From Oscillospiraceae bacterium (GTDB lineage Bacteria > Bacillota > Clostridia > Oscillospirales > Acutalibacteraceae), in contig DPOR01000009.1 of assembly GCA_003538135.1 (NCBI GenBank), positions 4,179 to 68,178 of the forward strand: 64,000 nt of DNA, given 5' to 3'. Positions 8,402 to 17,205 of this stretch are shown in pieces. Under the pieces are notes generated by a model. It worked only from the letters and a program-made list of their open reading frames with translations. It was not told the DNA's origin and made no database searches. Numbering within the stretch: the stretch's first letter is position 1; the number at the start of each line of letters is the position of its first letter. The translations under genes were made by a program, and so were the position numbers.

Positions 8402-9622
8402 ATGAAAAAGATAAGAATACTGTCTCTTATACTCTGCCTTGCAATTATGCTCGGATGTTTTACTGCCTGCGGTTCTTCTCCTAAAAAGGGAATCGTCGGC
8501 GACTGGGTTGTGCAGGGAGGAAAGGGAGCATCAATAAAATTTGACAAAGACGGCTCCTTTTTCTGGTATGAAGAACACGGCGGCGGAGTATACACGATTG
8601 CGAGTGATAAAACACTTGTCATAGAGGTGCCGGACGAAAGAACTACGGATGAGCTCACATGGAGCAAGGATTTTGATCCGGAGAATCCCGATTCGGACAT
8701 CTGGTATGTTGACGGAGATTTTATGGTGTTTTGGGGTGGATTTTATACTCGCGCCGGAAAAGATCAGGAAAAGATACTCAAAAAGCACCTGAAAACCGAC
8801 AGCAAAAAAGATGATAAAGGCGATGATAACGGCACGTACAATGCGGGCGGAGCGGCAGCAAAGGTTCTCGACGCATTTGACGGAGTTAATCTGACCGTCA
8901 CGGGAATATCGCCGTTTTGCAAGGTTTCGATAGATACTTCTTCCTGCCCGTCCGAGGTGCAGCAGTGTGTCGAATATGAAGCCGACAAGGACTACTATTC
9001 AAACGGCGACTCGGTCGTTATCACGGCAAGACTTTCAAGCTGGGCGGAGAGTGACTATAAAATCAAGTCGGCAACAAAAACCTTTACGGTTTCCGATATG
9101 CCCGAATACATAACTTCAACAGAGGGAATCAACCTCGATTCGCTTATAAAAGAGCGCGATGATTATGTGAAAGCAAAAACGTCTGAAGCGTCCAACGGCA
9201 GTTACCTATTTGATCTTGTATACTATAAATGCGGTCATAATTGTTCACAATATGATAAGGTTAACAGCACTTCAGTTTCAGATGTTTATTTAGTTTCATT
9301 GAAGCAAAATAAATTAAATACTATTTCGCACGACGATTACAATTTCGTCTACAACGAACTTTGCTTTCTTTATAAAGTATCTTTTACATGGGGGATGAGC
9401 GAGGTTTTTAAAGATTACTACACAGGAAAAGGAACCATGTATGTAAATGTCAGAGCAATCAATGTTGTAAAGTACCCGGACGGTACAGTAAAATGGGGCA
9501 GCAAGAGCATTGACGACCTCGATTTTCAAACTGTCGTATCCACAAAGAGCATTGAGGATTTAACCGCAACTTCAATTACAAGTATAAGTGCGGACTATGA
9601 CATTAAAAAAATTACCCTCTAA
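8402..9622 (+). CDS. Hypothetical lipoprotein
   Basis: The 406-residue protein has a lipoprotein signal (KKIR start, hydrophobic core, then TAC with Cys23 as the likely lipid-modified residue). Residues about 28-118 (GDWVVQG...GGFYTRAG) look like a small beta-rich domain of the lipocalin-like type found in surface proteins. An acidic linker (KKDDKGDDNG) leads to a second region with paired Cys residues and beta-strand-like runs. I cannot assign a family with confidence. It is probably exported, anchored to the outer face of the membrane and made with the DUF4234 protein. Codon use is more AT-rich towards its 3' end. Confidence 0.7.
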   Translation: MKKIRILSLILCLAIMLGCFTACGSSPKKGIVGDWVVQGGKGASIKFDKDGSFFWYEEHGGGVYTIASDKTLVIEVPDERTTDELTWSKDFDPENPDSDIWYVDGDFMVFWGGFYTRAGKDQEKILKKHLKTDSKKDDKGDDNGTYNAGGAAAKVLDAFDGVNLTVTGISPFCKVSIDTSSCPSEVQQCVEYEADKDYYSNGDSVVITARLSSWAESDYKIKSATKTFTVSDMPEYITSTEGINLDSLIKERDDYVKAKTSEASNGSYLFDLVYYKCGHNCSQYDKVNSTSVSDVYLVSLKQNKLNTISHDDYNFVYNELCFLYKVSFTWGMSEVFKDYYTGKGTMYVNVRAINVVKYPDGTVKWGSKSIDDLDFQTVVSTKSIEDLTATSITSISADYDIKKITL

Positions 9623-9646
9623 CCATTAATATATTTCACAAATCGA

Positions 9647-9682
9647 AATCCGCCGACCAAACAAAGCCGGCGGATTCTTTAT
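9647..9682. terminator. Bidirectional intrinsic terminator
   Basis: Perfect stem AATCCGCCG/CGGCGGATT followed by a T-rich run, between the convergent lipoprotein and Mrp-type genes. Confidence 0.8.
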
Positions 9683-9689
9683 ATTCTTT

Positions 9690-10505
9690 TTACAGCTTCT
9701 CTATCACTTCAACGGCGTCTTTAATATACTTGTCGCCGACAAGCTCCGCCGCGCCCTTGTCAACGAGCTTCGCGGTGCTCTCCTCCATGGGGATCCTGCC
9801 TAAAACTGGCACGCCGAGCTCCTTGGCGGTCTCGTCTATGCGGCTCTCTCCGAATACCTTTATCTCCCTGCCGCAGTCCGGGCAGAGGACATAGCTCATG
9901 TTCTCTACCAGTCCGAGCACGGGGATGTTCATCATCTTCGCCATGTTGAATGCCTTTTTGACTATCATTGTCACAAGATCCTGTGGGGTCGAGACGATGA
10001 TTATTCCGTCAACGGGCAGGCTCTGGAAAACGGTCAGCGGCACGTCGCCCGTTCCGGGAGGCATATCGACAAACATATAGTCGACATCGCCCCAAACGAC
10101 CTCGGACCAGAACTGCTGAATAACTCCCGCGATAACCGGGCCGCGCCAGACTACGGGCGCATCCTCTTTTTCGAGCAGGAGGTTTACGGACATTATCTTT
10201 ATTCCCGTCTTGCTCTCCATGGGCAGAAGTCCGCGCTCGTCGCCGACCGCGTTGCCGTGGAGCCCGAACGATTTCGGGATGGACGGGCCTGTTACGTCGG
10301 CGTCCATTATCGCGGTCGCGTGGCCGCGCGCCTGCATGGCGGAGGCGAGAAGGCTCGTCACGAGGGACTTGCCGACGCCGCCCTTTCCGCTGACTACGCC
10401 GATAACCTTTTTAACGTTGCTGAACGGACCGCAGGGAACGCGCAGATCCTTCTCGGAGCACTTTGACGAGCACGTTGAGCAGTCGTGGGTGCATTCTTCA
10501 CTCAT
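9690..10505 (-). CDS. Mrp/NBP35 family Fe-S cluster carrier ATPase
   Basis: The 271-residue P-loop ATPase has the deviant Walker A GKGGVGKS (40-47), a MPPGTGD Walker B region, and a CPDC motif near residue 212 that binds a shared Fe-S cluster in this family. The short N-terminal tail adds four cysteines (C5, C9, C12, C16), resembling the extra cluster site of NBP35-like proteins. Such proteins carry and insert Fe-S clusters in the cytoplasm. It stands alone with AAAGGAAG before the ATG. Confidence 0.93.
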   Translation of the reverse strand: MSEECTHDCSTCSSKCSEKDLRVPCGPFSNVKKVIGVVSGKGGVGKSLVTSLLASAMQARGHATAIMDADVTGPSIPKSFGLHGNAVGDERGLLPMESKTGIKIMSVNLLLEKEDAPVVWRGPVIAGVIQQFWSEVVWGDVDYMFVDMPPGTGDVPLTVFQSLPVDGIIIVSTPQDLVTMIVKKAFNMAKMMNIPVLGLVENMSYVLCPDCGREIKVFGESRIDETAKELGVPVLGRIPMEESTAKLVDKGAAELVGDKYIKDAVEVIEKL

Positions 10506-10644
10506 TTTAAGACTTCCTTTCGGTTATATATCTGTTGAATATCTTTTAGTATATGCATCGTCCGCATGGACAACACATCGATTATCAATAAAATCGGATC
10601 TGCCTTTTATTGCTGGGATTGAGACTTTTGGGCATTTCCTGTCG

Positions 10645-10811
10645 TAGGGGTCGTCGAGGTCGCCGACCCGTTGCTGACGCAGTCAGCACAAAATATTCTC
10701 TGTCTGTCACGCTTTTGTGTTATCACAAAGACATGGTCAATAAATAGGTATAAAACTTTCAAACCGTGCCGCTGTTGGCGGCATAGGGTCGTCGAGGTCG
10801 CCGACCCCTAC
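10645..10811. repeat. MITE-like element with GTAGGGGTCG termini
   Basis: The segment starts with GTAGGGGTCG and ends with its complement CGACCCCTAC. Just inside each end is the same direct copy of GGGTCGTCGAGGTCGCCGAC. The interior is unrelated AT-rich DNA without an open frame. The whole gap 10506-10835 between Mrp and the DUF1624 gene holds no other recognizable gene. Confidence 0.6.
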
Positions 10812-10835
10812 AAAAGCGCTTATATGAGAAACTTG

Positions 10836-11606
10836 TTATTTTGCTATAATCTTTTCAACGACCCAGAGTATGCCGAAGATAACGGGCTGATGGGCTATGT
10901 ATATCACGAGCGCATGGCGGCCTAAAAAGCACAGTGCCCTTGAACGCCTGCGATAGGTGAACGCCGGGAATCTGCCGTTGGCCGCATATATGCCTATAAA
11001 TGTGCCCGCAAGGAACATAAACAGGTGCGGCAGGAGCGGAAAATAGTCCGCCGAGTGGAATGACGAATTGAAAAAGCCGAGCGGCATGAAGTAGTTTGTC
11101 TTGTAGAGCGCGGCGGGCAGCGCAAAGGTCTTGAGCCCCGCTATGCCGACAAACCCCGCCGACACGCCGTAGGTGAGTATATATATGACTATGCATAATA
11201 CAAATCCGACTATCGGATTTATTTTGTCGAGCCCCGCGCGAAGCGCCGAGAAGATGAGCATAGACAGCGAGAGCAGGTGGAGAATGCCGAAATATATTTC
11301 CGCGCCCTCGAAGTTCATCATCGGCATAATGACGACGGTGACAACGGTCAGCGCGAGCGCAATGCATAAAAGGCGCACGCCGCGCTTGGTGTTGTCGTGC
11401 GACAGGCGCGAGGATATGCCGGATATCACAATGAACAGCGCCGCAAAAAACGGCTCTGCGGGGGTGAAGAAATCGAGCAGCTTTGTGCCTATCTCAAAGC
11501 CGAAAAATTCGGACATACTGTAAAACGCATGGTAAAACACCATGCAGAACACTGCGAGCCCGCGCAGCTCGTCGAGCAGATATATTCTTTTCTTTCCGGC
11601 TGCCAC
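10836..11606 (-). CDS. DUF1624/HGSNAT-type membrane acyltransferase-like protein
   Basis: The 256-residue integral membrane protein has the motif LLDELRGLAVFCMVFYHAFY at its start, as in heparan-alpha-glucosaminide N-acetyltransferase-like (DUF1624) and OpgC-like proteins, followed by about seven membrane segments. The start is a GTG at 11606: GGGAGG lies 6 nt upstream, while the longer frame to 11663 has no such site. The substrate is unknown; family members acylate sugars or envelope glycans. The tail end runs into the flank of the MITE-like element. Confidence 0.8.
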   Translation of the reverse strand: MAAGKKRIYLLDELRGLAVFCMVFYHAFYSMSEFFGFEIGTKLLDFFTPAEPFFAALFIVISGISSRLSHDNTKRGVRLLCIALALTVVTVVIMPMMNFEGAEIYFGILHLLSLSMLIFSALRAGLDKINPIVGFVLCIVIYILTYGVSAGFVGIAGLKTFALPAALYKTNYFMPLGFFNSSFHSADYFPLLPHLFMFLAGTFIGIYAANGRFPAFTYRRRSRALCFLGRHALVIYIAHQPVIFGILWVVEKIIAK

Positions 11607-11670
11607 GGCGCACCTCCCTGTATTCGGTAATGTATATTCTATCACAACCGCTCTATTTTGCAAGCCTTTC

Positions 11671-11700
11671 TTGACAACAGACGGTGTTTAGCCGTATAAT
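11671..11700 (+). promoter_or_regulatory. Consensus promoter of purB-gtrA
   Basis: Perfect TTGACA (11671-11676) and TATAAT (11695-11700), 18-nt spacer. A leader of about 60 nt follows; no riboswitch recognized. Confidence 0.85.
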
Positions 11701-11768
11701 TTTATATTGGTCAACAGCGTTGCACCGAACATAATGACTACAAAAAAACGGCAAAGGATGGGCTCAGC

Positions 11769-13199
11769 ATGAAAGACACCTATGAATCCCCGCTCAATTC
11801 CCGCTACGCGAGCGACAAAATGAAGTATATCTTCTCGCCGGACTTCAAATTCAGAACATGGCGCAGACTTTGGATTGCTCTCGCGGAGAGCGAAAAGGAG
11901 CTCGGGCTCAACATAACGGACGAGCAGATAGCGGAGCTCAAAGCGCATAAGGACGATATCAACTACGATGTCGCCGCAGCGCGCGAAAAGGAAGTCCGCC
12001 ACGATGTTATGTCCCATGTTTACGCATACGGCGTTCAGTGCCCGAAAGCGAAGCCGATAATCCATCTCGGCGCTACCTCCTGCTACGTCGGCGACAATAC
12101 CGATGTAATAATTATGCGCGAGGCCATGCTGCTTATACGCAGGGAGCTTGTCAATCTTCTCAATGTCCTTGCGAAGTTTGCCGTTGAATATAAGGATATG
12201 CCCTGCCTTGCGTTTACCCACTTCCAGCCCGCGCAGCCCACTACGGTCGGCAAGCGCGCCGCGCTCTGGCTCAATGAGTTCCTTATGGACTTTCAGAATC
12301 TCGAGTTCCAGCTCTCGCAGCTGAAGCTCCTCGGCTCAAAGGGCACTACCGGCACGCAGGCTTCGTTCATGGAGCTGTTTGACAATGACACCGACAAGGT
12401 CAAGGCTCTTGACAAAATGATAGCCGAGAAGATGGGCTTTGACAGCTGCTTCGCGGTTTCCGGCCAGACCTATTCGAGAAAGCTCGACTATCAGATGCTG
12501 ACGGTGCTCTGCGGCATAGCGATGTCGGCGACGAAATTCTCCAATGATATCCGCCTGCTCCAGCACATGAAGGAGATAGAGGAGCCGTTCGAAAAGCATC
12601 AGATAGGCTCATCCGCCATGGCATATAAGCGCAACCCCATGAGAAGCGAGCGAATAGCCTCTCTTTCGAGATATATTATAGCGGACATACAGAATACCGC
12701 CATGACCTCCGGCGCGCAGTGGTTTGAACGCACGCTCGACGACTCGGCGAACAAGCGCCTGAGCGTCCCCGAGGCTTTCCTCGCCGCAGATGCGGTGCTC
12801 GACCTGTGCATAAATGTTGCGGACGGACTCGTGGTATATCCGAAGATGATAGAGAAGCACCTGCTCGAGGAACTGCCGTTCATGGCGACGGAAAATATCA
12901 TGATGGAGGCGGTCAAGCGCGGCGGAGACAGGCAGGAGCTGCACGAGAAGATCCGCGTTCACTCCATGGATGCAGGCAGGGTAGTCAAGGTCGAGGGCGG
13001 CAAGAACGACCTGCTCGACAGAATAGCCGCAGACAGCGCTTTCGGCGTAACACGCGAGGAGCTTGACGGCATAATGAAGCCCGAAAACTTCGTCGGCCGT
13101 GCCCCGCAGCAGACGCAGGAGTTTGTTGACAGCGAAATTCGGCCGATACTTGACAAATATTCCGACCTGCTCGGACTCGATGTTGAGATAAAGGTGTAA
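11769..13199 (+). CDS. purB: Adenylosuccinate lyase
   Basis: PurB releases fumarate from SAICAR and from adenylosuccinate in purine synthesis. The 476-residue length matches the longer bacterial/eukaryote-like subgroup. The fumarase/aspartase superfamily signature SSAMAYKRNPM (281-291) with the catalytic Ser is present, as are HLGATSCYVGDN and the KGTTGTQASF region that contain the other active-site residues. gtrA starts 3 nt after the stop, so the two share a transcript although no functional link is obvious. Confidence 0.97.
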   Translation: MKDTYESPLNSRYASDKMKYIFSPDFKFRTWRRLWIALAESEKELGLNITDEQIAELKAHKDDINYDVAAAREKEVRHDVMSHVYAYGVQCPKAKPIIHLGATSCYVGDNTDVIIMREAMLLIRRELVNLLNVLAKFAVEYKDMPCLAFTHFQPAQPTTVGKRAALWLNEFLMDFQNLEFQLSQLKLLGSKGTTGTQASFMELFDNDTDKVKALDKMIAEKMGFDSCFAVSGQTYSRKLDYQMLTVLCGIAMSATKFSNDIRLLQHMKEIEEPFEKHQIGSSAMAYKRNPMRSERIASLSRYIIADIQNTAMTSGAQWFERTLDDSANKRLSVPEAFLAADAVLDLCINVADGLVVYPKMIEKHLLEELPFMATENIMMEAVKRGGDRQELHEKIRVHSMDAGRVVKVEGGKNDLLDRIAADSAFGVTREELDGIMKPENFVGRAPQQTQEFVDSEIRPILDKYSDLLGLDVEIKV

Positions 13200-13202
13200 A
13201 AG

Positions 13203-13718
13203 ATGGAAAAGTTTAAGGCGATATTTAAAAAGATAGTCAACAAAGAGACGGTGCTCTACGTCGTATTCGGCGTGCTCACCACGCTCGTAAACTTCGTCGC
13301 GTTCAAGCTCTTTACAATGGCGTTCGACAAGCTCGTATCCTCGCAGCTCGGCGTTCACATCTCGAACGTCCTCGCATGGGTGCTGGCGGTCGCGTTTGCC
13401 TATGTAACGAACAAGCTGTTCGTCTTTGAGAGCAAGAGCTGGGCGGGCAGGGTGCTCGCCAAGGAGATTCCGTCATTCGTCGCGGCGAGGCTCTTCTCCC
13501 TCGGCGTTGAGGAGCTCGGACTTATCATATTCGTAAATCTCCTGCACTTCGACAGCAAGGTGTTCCGCATCCCGCTGATAAATTTTGACCTCAGCGGCGA
13601 AATGACCGCAAAGATAATCCTCGCAGTCGTCGTGGTTATTCTCAACTACTTCTTCAGCAAGCTCGTTATCTTCAAAAAGAAGAAGGCTCCCGAGAGCGGC
13701 AGCACCGAGCAGAAATAA
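13203..13718 (+). CDS. GtrA family membrane protein
   Basis: The 171-residue protein has four predicted membrane helices and the GtrA-type start LYVVFGVLTTLVNFVAFKLF. GtrA-like proteins are thought to flip or support transfer of lipid-linked sugars for cell-surface glycans. It ends in a Lys-rich tail. A second family member (178 residues) lies at 48601-49137 with weak similarity. Translation is probably coupled to purB. Confidence 0.88.
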   Translation: MEKFKAIFKKIVNKETVLYVVFGVLTTLVNFVAFKLFTMAFDKLVSSQLGVHISNVLAWVLAVAFAYVTNKLFVFESKSWAGRVLAKEIPSFVAARLFSLGVEELGLIIFVNLLHFDSKVFRIPLINFDLSGEMTAKIILAVVVVILNYFFSKLVIFKKKKAPESGSTEQK

Positions 13719-13735
13719 CGCAAAGAGCAATAAGA

Positions 13736-13768
13736 ATCTCCCGCCGCGAGTTGGCGGGAGATTTTTTC
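13736..13768 (+). terminator. Terminator of purB-gtrA
   Basis: Stem AATCTCCCGCC/GGCGGGAGATT followed by TTTTTT. Confidence 0.85.
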
Positions 13769-13798
13769 GATAAAACCGAACTTTTTGTGCAAAAGGGC

Positions 13799-13826
13799 TT
13801 GCAATTTCGGGAAAAGTGTGTATAAT
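13799..13826 (+). promoter_or_regulatory. Promoter of the initiator tRNA gene
   Basis: TTGCAA and TATAAT with a 16-nt spacer, about 30 nt before the mature tRNA start. Confidence 0.65.
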
Positions 13827-13855
13827 ATAATAACGCACTGAGGAACAGAATATAT

Positions 13856-13931
<76 letters not shown>

Positions 13932-13937
13932 GAAAAG

Positions 13938-13970
13938 AAAAAGCACTTAGCGTTATGCTAAGTGCTTTTT
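13938..13970 (+). terminator. Terminator of tRNA-fMet
   Basis: Perfect stem AAAAAGCACTTAGC/GCTAAGTGCTTTTT with loop GTTAT. Confidence 0.9.
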
Positions 13971-13973
13971 CAA

Positions 13974-14116
13974 ATGAAGCGCACCTTACGGCGCTATGAA
14001 GAATGAAGTCCCCTGCGGCTTATGAAGCGTGCCTGAAGGCACATTGTGAAAATACGCTTCGCTTCATGCGAGCGGTAAGCGAGCGCTTCATATTGGCTTT
14101 ATATTCAATGCTTCAT
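13974..14116. repeat. Hairpin array with inverted word halves (locus B)
   Basis: ATGAAG occurs at 13974, 13996, 14003 and 14022. Its complement CTTCAT occurs at 14062, 14086 and 14111, 24-25 nt apart. Small G+C palindromes sit between words, for example GTGCC/GGCAC. The array begins directly behind the tRNA terminator and the first 40 nt resemble the start of the array behind the tRNA-Arg gene at 63904. Confidence 0.7.
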
Positions 14117-14173
14117 TTTTCATTTAAATAATTTGTAAATACGCTATCATTTATTCAGAATGTTGGTGGCGTT

Positions 14174-14530
14174 ATGCGTAATGATAAGTTATCTGTCCAA
14201 TCTATGGACTTTGCAATTTTTATTATAAATCTTGTGAAATTTCTGACAGAAAACAAAGAGCACGTTATTTCAAATCAAATTGGTAGAAGCGGAACAAGTA
14301 TAGGCGCTAATATTCGCGAAGCACAGTATGCACACGGGAAAGCGGATTTCATCGCCAAGGTGCAAATTGCACTGAAAGAGGCACACGAAACGGGATATTG
14401 GCGGGAGTTACTTTTTAAGACAAACTATATAACTATTTCTCACACAACAATATTCGCTTTGCTTCCGCCGCTTTTTTCCTTTGTGACTACGATTTGTTTG
14501 TCTATGCGGTTTTTTAGATCAGCCACGTGA
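14174..14530 (+). pseudogene. Truncated four-helix-bundle (23S rRNA IVS-type, S23) protein
   Basis: Residues 1-87 match the start of the four-helix-bundle family once named for 23S rRNA intervening sequences: NQIGRSGTSIGANIREAQYA and IALKEAHETGYWRELL are its typical motifs. After NYIT (about 14434) the frame runs into the antisense strand of sbcC, whose stop codon is at 14440-14442, so the last helix of the normal 115-120-residue protein is missing and the final 31 residues are antisense sequence. The gene seems to have been cut by arrival of the sbcC end. Whether the hybrid product folds is unknown. Confidence 0.75.
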
Positions 14531-17205
14531 GATATGATACCGACAAGGCGATTTCCGTCCGCCAAGCTCGAAAGAGCTTTCATTGCTTGATCCAAGGAAT
14601 CTTCATCCAGGGAACCAAATCCTTCGTCAACGAACATTGTATCGAGCTTTACGCCGCCGGCAGATGCTTGAATTTCATCAGAAAGACCCAGGGCAAGGGA
14701 GAGTGATGCCTTGAAAGATTCGCCACCGGAAAGTGTCTTGACACTTCTTTCGGTACCGTTGTAATGGTCGATAACGTCAAGATCAAGCCCGCTTTGACTG
14801 CGGTTATTTTCCGCTTCTCTTCGGCGTTTTAGTTCGTACTGTCCTCCCGACATCACCATAAAGCGAGTATTGGCGCGTGCTATGATGCGGTCAAAATATG
14901 TCATCTGAATATAGGTTTCCAGCATTACCTTTTCTTTCCCGGAAATATTACCGTTTGCGGTATTCGATAATACCTTCAGCCATGTATAGCGTTTTTCAAG
15001 CGTATCAAGATCTCCGACCTTTGCTCGAATATTAGCAAGCACCTGTGCATTGGACTCTATGCGAGTATGAAGCACTTTGGCAACAGCGTCATCCGTGTTT
15101 TTCTTTTCTGTTATTTCAGTTTTCTTCTTTGTTTCATCTTCCTTATCGAGATCGCAATCAGAAGATGTTTGCTTGGTAAGTTCCTTGATTGAAGAAGTAT
15201 AACCTGCTATTTTTTTATCCGATTCAGACAGGGCATTCTGAGCTTTATCGTATGCTTCCTTCATTTCGCTGACGGTTTTTTCCAAAGCTTCCGATTTTCT
15301 CTGCGCCTCTGCTATGTTATCAAAGCGCAAGGATTCCTTAGCCGCATTACGCTGATTCTTCTTTTCACTCAACGACGCTTTATCAGCTTCTAAAGCAGTG
15401 CTTCGAGCTGTAATATCTTTATCTCTTTCCGTCAGGGACATCTCTGTTTCTGGCAACGATTCTGCAAGTTCAGATCGGCGAGATACTTTCTTTTCCTCTT
15501 CGGAAAGCGCTTTGTCAAGCGCAGCAATTTCTGCAGAAACGACTTTCTGCTCCTCCGGAAGCTTGTTTTCCGCGTCCTCGAATGCGACGCTCTGCCATAA
15601 TTCCTTAGCCAGCTTTTCCGTTTCGGCTTTTTTTGCATCGAGTATGCCTTTGGCTTCCTTGCATTTCCCGCTTAAGTCTTCGGCTGCTTTTCGTGCCTTA
15701 TCAGCATTCTCTTTCGCTCTTTTTAATTGTGCTTCCGTGGGGGCCTTGGCCGATTTATGCGCTATGCAAGGGTGTTCCAAGGATCCGCAGACAGGGCAGG
15801 GCTTACCGTTTTCCAAAGTTTCAGCGATGATTCCGGCCTGCTCATCCAAAAATGCGCGGTTTTTCGCTTCATAATCGGCAGTTGTTTCCTCGGATGACTC
15901 CGAGGCTTTTTTGTAATCGCTTTGGAGAGTATCCAAATTGTCTCCAAGTTCGTGAAAGGCCTCAAATAATGCTGAAAGGTTTTGTTGCTTTGTCAGTTTT
16001 TCTTGAACCTTTTCTTTTTGGCGAGAGAGTTTTTCTTTGCCTTCTCCTGCATCTGCAAGGGATTCAAACTCTTTTTTCAGGATTTTAAACTCCGCTTCAT
16101 CAATGGCATACTGCTCCCGGTCTTTTTTCAATTGCCTCTCATTTTCGGAAATAGCATCCTCGTCTTTTTTGATTTGTTTTTCTAGGATGTCCAATGCTTC
16201 ATAACGGGGAAATTCCGCCTCAATCTTGGCCTTTTCTTCAGCAAGCTGTTCTCTTTCCGATACTTTCCCCTTTTCAATATCAAAAGCAGCCTTCAGCGCA
16301 AGATTGGTCTCATTTTCGCCGATTAAATTCTTCTGTGCTTGGTCTAATGCTTTTTGAGTTTTTTCTTTTACTTCAATCTTACCCAAATTTGCATTGACGA
16401 TTTCGAGGGCTTTGTCTGCATCCGAGATTGACTTTTGAATAGCCGTTTTTTTGTCATTGTCTTGTGTCAGGAGACGATCAATCAGATCCATAACATCCTT
16501 TGCAGGAAGAAGCCCGTTCTTTGCTTTTTCAACCTCAATACTCAGGACATCATTTTCATCACAGGAGATTCCGTCGATATATTGCTTGATGCTGTTGCGA
16601 GCAGCATCGCATTTATCGTTTAGTTGACCGGACTCCTTCTTCAAACGATCCTGCAAGTCCTGATACAACTGCGTTTTGAATATTTGACGAAATATTTTCT
16701 TTCGCTCCTCTGTGGGGGCAAGCAGCAATTTGAGAAAATCCCCCTGTGCAATCATGGCGATCTGCAAAAACTGGCTACGGTTAATGCCCATGATGTCCCG
16801 TATTGCATTGTCTACGTCGCGCTGCTTTGTGACAACGCGCCCATCTGGATATATTAGCTGCGCCTCCGCTTTTTGCGTCGCAAATCCTTCACCACGGGAT
16901 TTGCGACGTTCATACTCTGGATTTCGTTTTACGGTGTATGTTTTTCCGGCGTAGGAGAAGACAAGTTCAACCTCTGTCGGGGTAGTTGCCTCGGCATATT
17001 TTGAGCGGAACATAGATGGCTCACGGTTGTCTCCGCTGGCTTCTCCATACAATGCATAAGTGATCGCATCAAAAATAGTTGTTTTCCCGGCTCCGGTATC
17101 GCCCGTAATTAAATAGAGTCCATTCTCTCCGAGCTTGTCCAAATCAAGAACTGTTTTTCCTGCATAGGGGCCAAACGCAGATACTGTAAGTTTGATAGGT
17201 CTCAT
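14440..17205 (-). CDS. sbcC: Exonuclease subunit SbcC (Rad50-like ATPase)
   Basis: The 921-residue SMC-type ATPase has Walker A GDTGAGKT (35-42), long Lys/Glu-rich coiled coils, the zinc hook C470-P-V-C473 in the middle, and a C-terminal ABC signature LSGGE (825-829) followed by a DEGFGSLDED Walker B/D-loop. SbcC with SbcD forms the nuclease complex that opens hairpin DNA and trims double-strand ends. Its start overlaps the sbcD stop by 4 nt. Base composition is visibly more AT-rich than surrounding housekeeping genes. It is the last gene of a helicase-sbcD-sbcC operon and its 3' end truncates the convergent four-helix-bundle gene. Confidence 0.95.
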   Translation of the reverse strand: MRPIKLTVSAFGPYAGKTVLDLDKLGENGLYLITGDTGAGKTTIFDAITYALYGEASGDNREPSMFRSKYAEATTPTEVELVFSYAGKTYTVKRNPEYERRKSRGEGFATQKAEAQLIYPDGRVVTKQRDVDNAIRDIMGINRSQFLQIAMIAQGDFLKLLLAPTEERKKIFRQIFKTQLYQDLQDRLKKESGQLNDKCDAARNSIKQYIDGISCDENDVLSIEVEKAKNGLLPAKDVMDLIDRLLTQDNDKKTAIQKSISDADKALEIVNANLGKIEVKEKTQKALDQAQKNLIGENETNLALKAAFDIEKGKVSEREQLAEEKAKIEAEFPRYEALDILEKQIKKDEDAISENERQLKKDREQYAIDEAEFKILKKEFESLADAGEGKEKLSRQKEKVQEKLTKQQNLSALFEAFHELGDNLDTLQSDYKKASESSEETTADYEAKNRAFLDEQAGIIAETLENGKPCPVCGSLEHPCIAHKSAKAPTEAQLKRAKENADKARKAAEDLSGKCKEAKGILDAKKAETEKLAKELWQSVAFEDAENKLPEEQKVVSAEIAALDKALSEEEKKVSRRSELAESLPETEMSLTERDKDITARSTALEADKASLSEKKNQRNAAKESLRFDNIAEAQRKSEALEKTVSEMKEAYDKAQNALSESDKKIAGYTSSIKELTKQTSSDCDLDKEDETKKKTEITEKKNTDDAVAKVLHTRIESNAQVLANIRAKVGDLDTLEKRYTWLKVLSNTANGNISGKEKVMLETYIQMTYFDRIIARANTRFMVMSGGQYELKRRREAENNRSQSGLDLDVIDHYNGTERSVKTLSGGESFKASLSLALGLSDEIQASAGGVKLDTMFVDEGFGSLDEDSLDQAMKALSSLADGNRLVGIISHVADLKNRIDKQIVVTKEKSGGSKANIVV

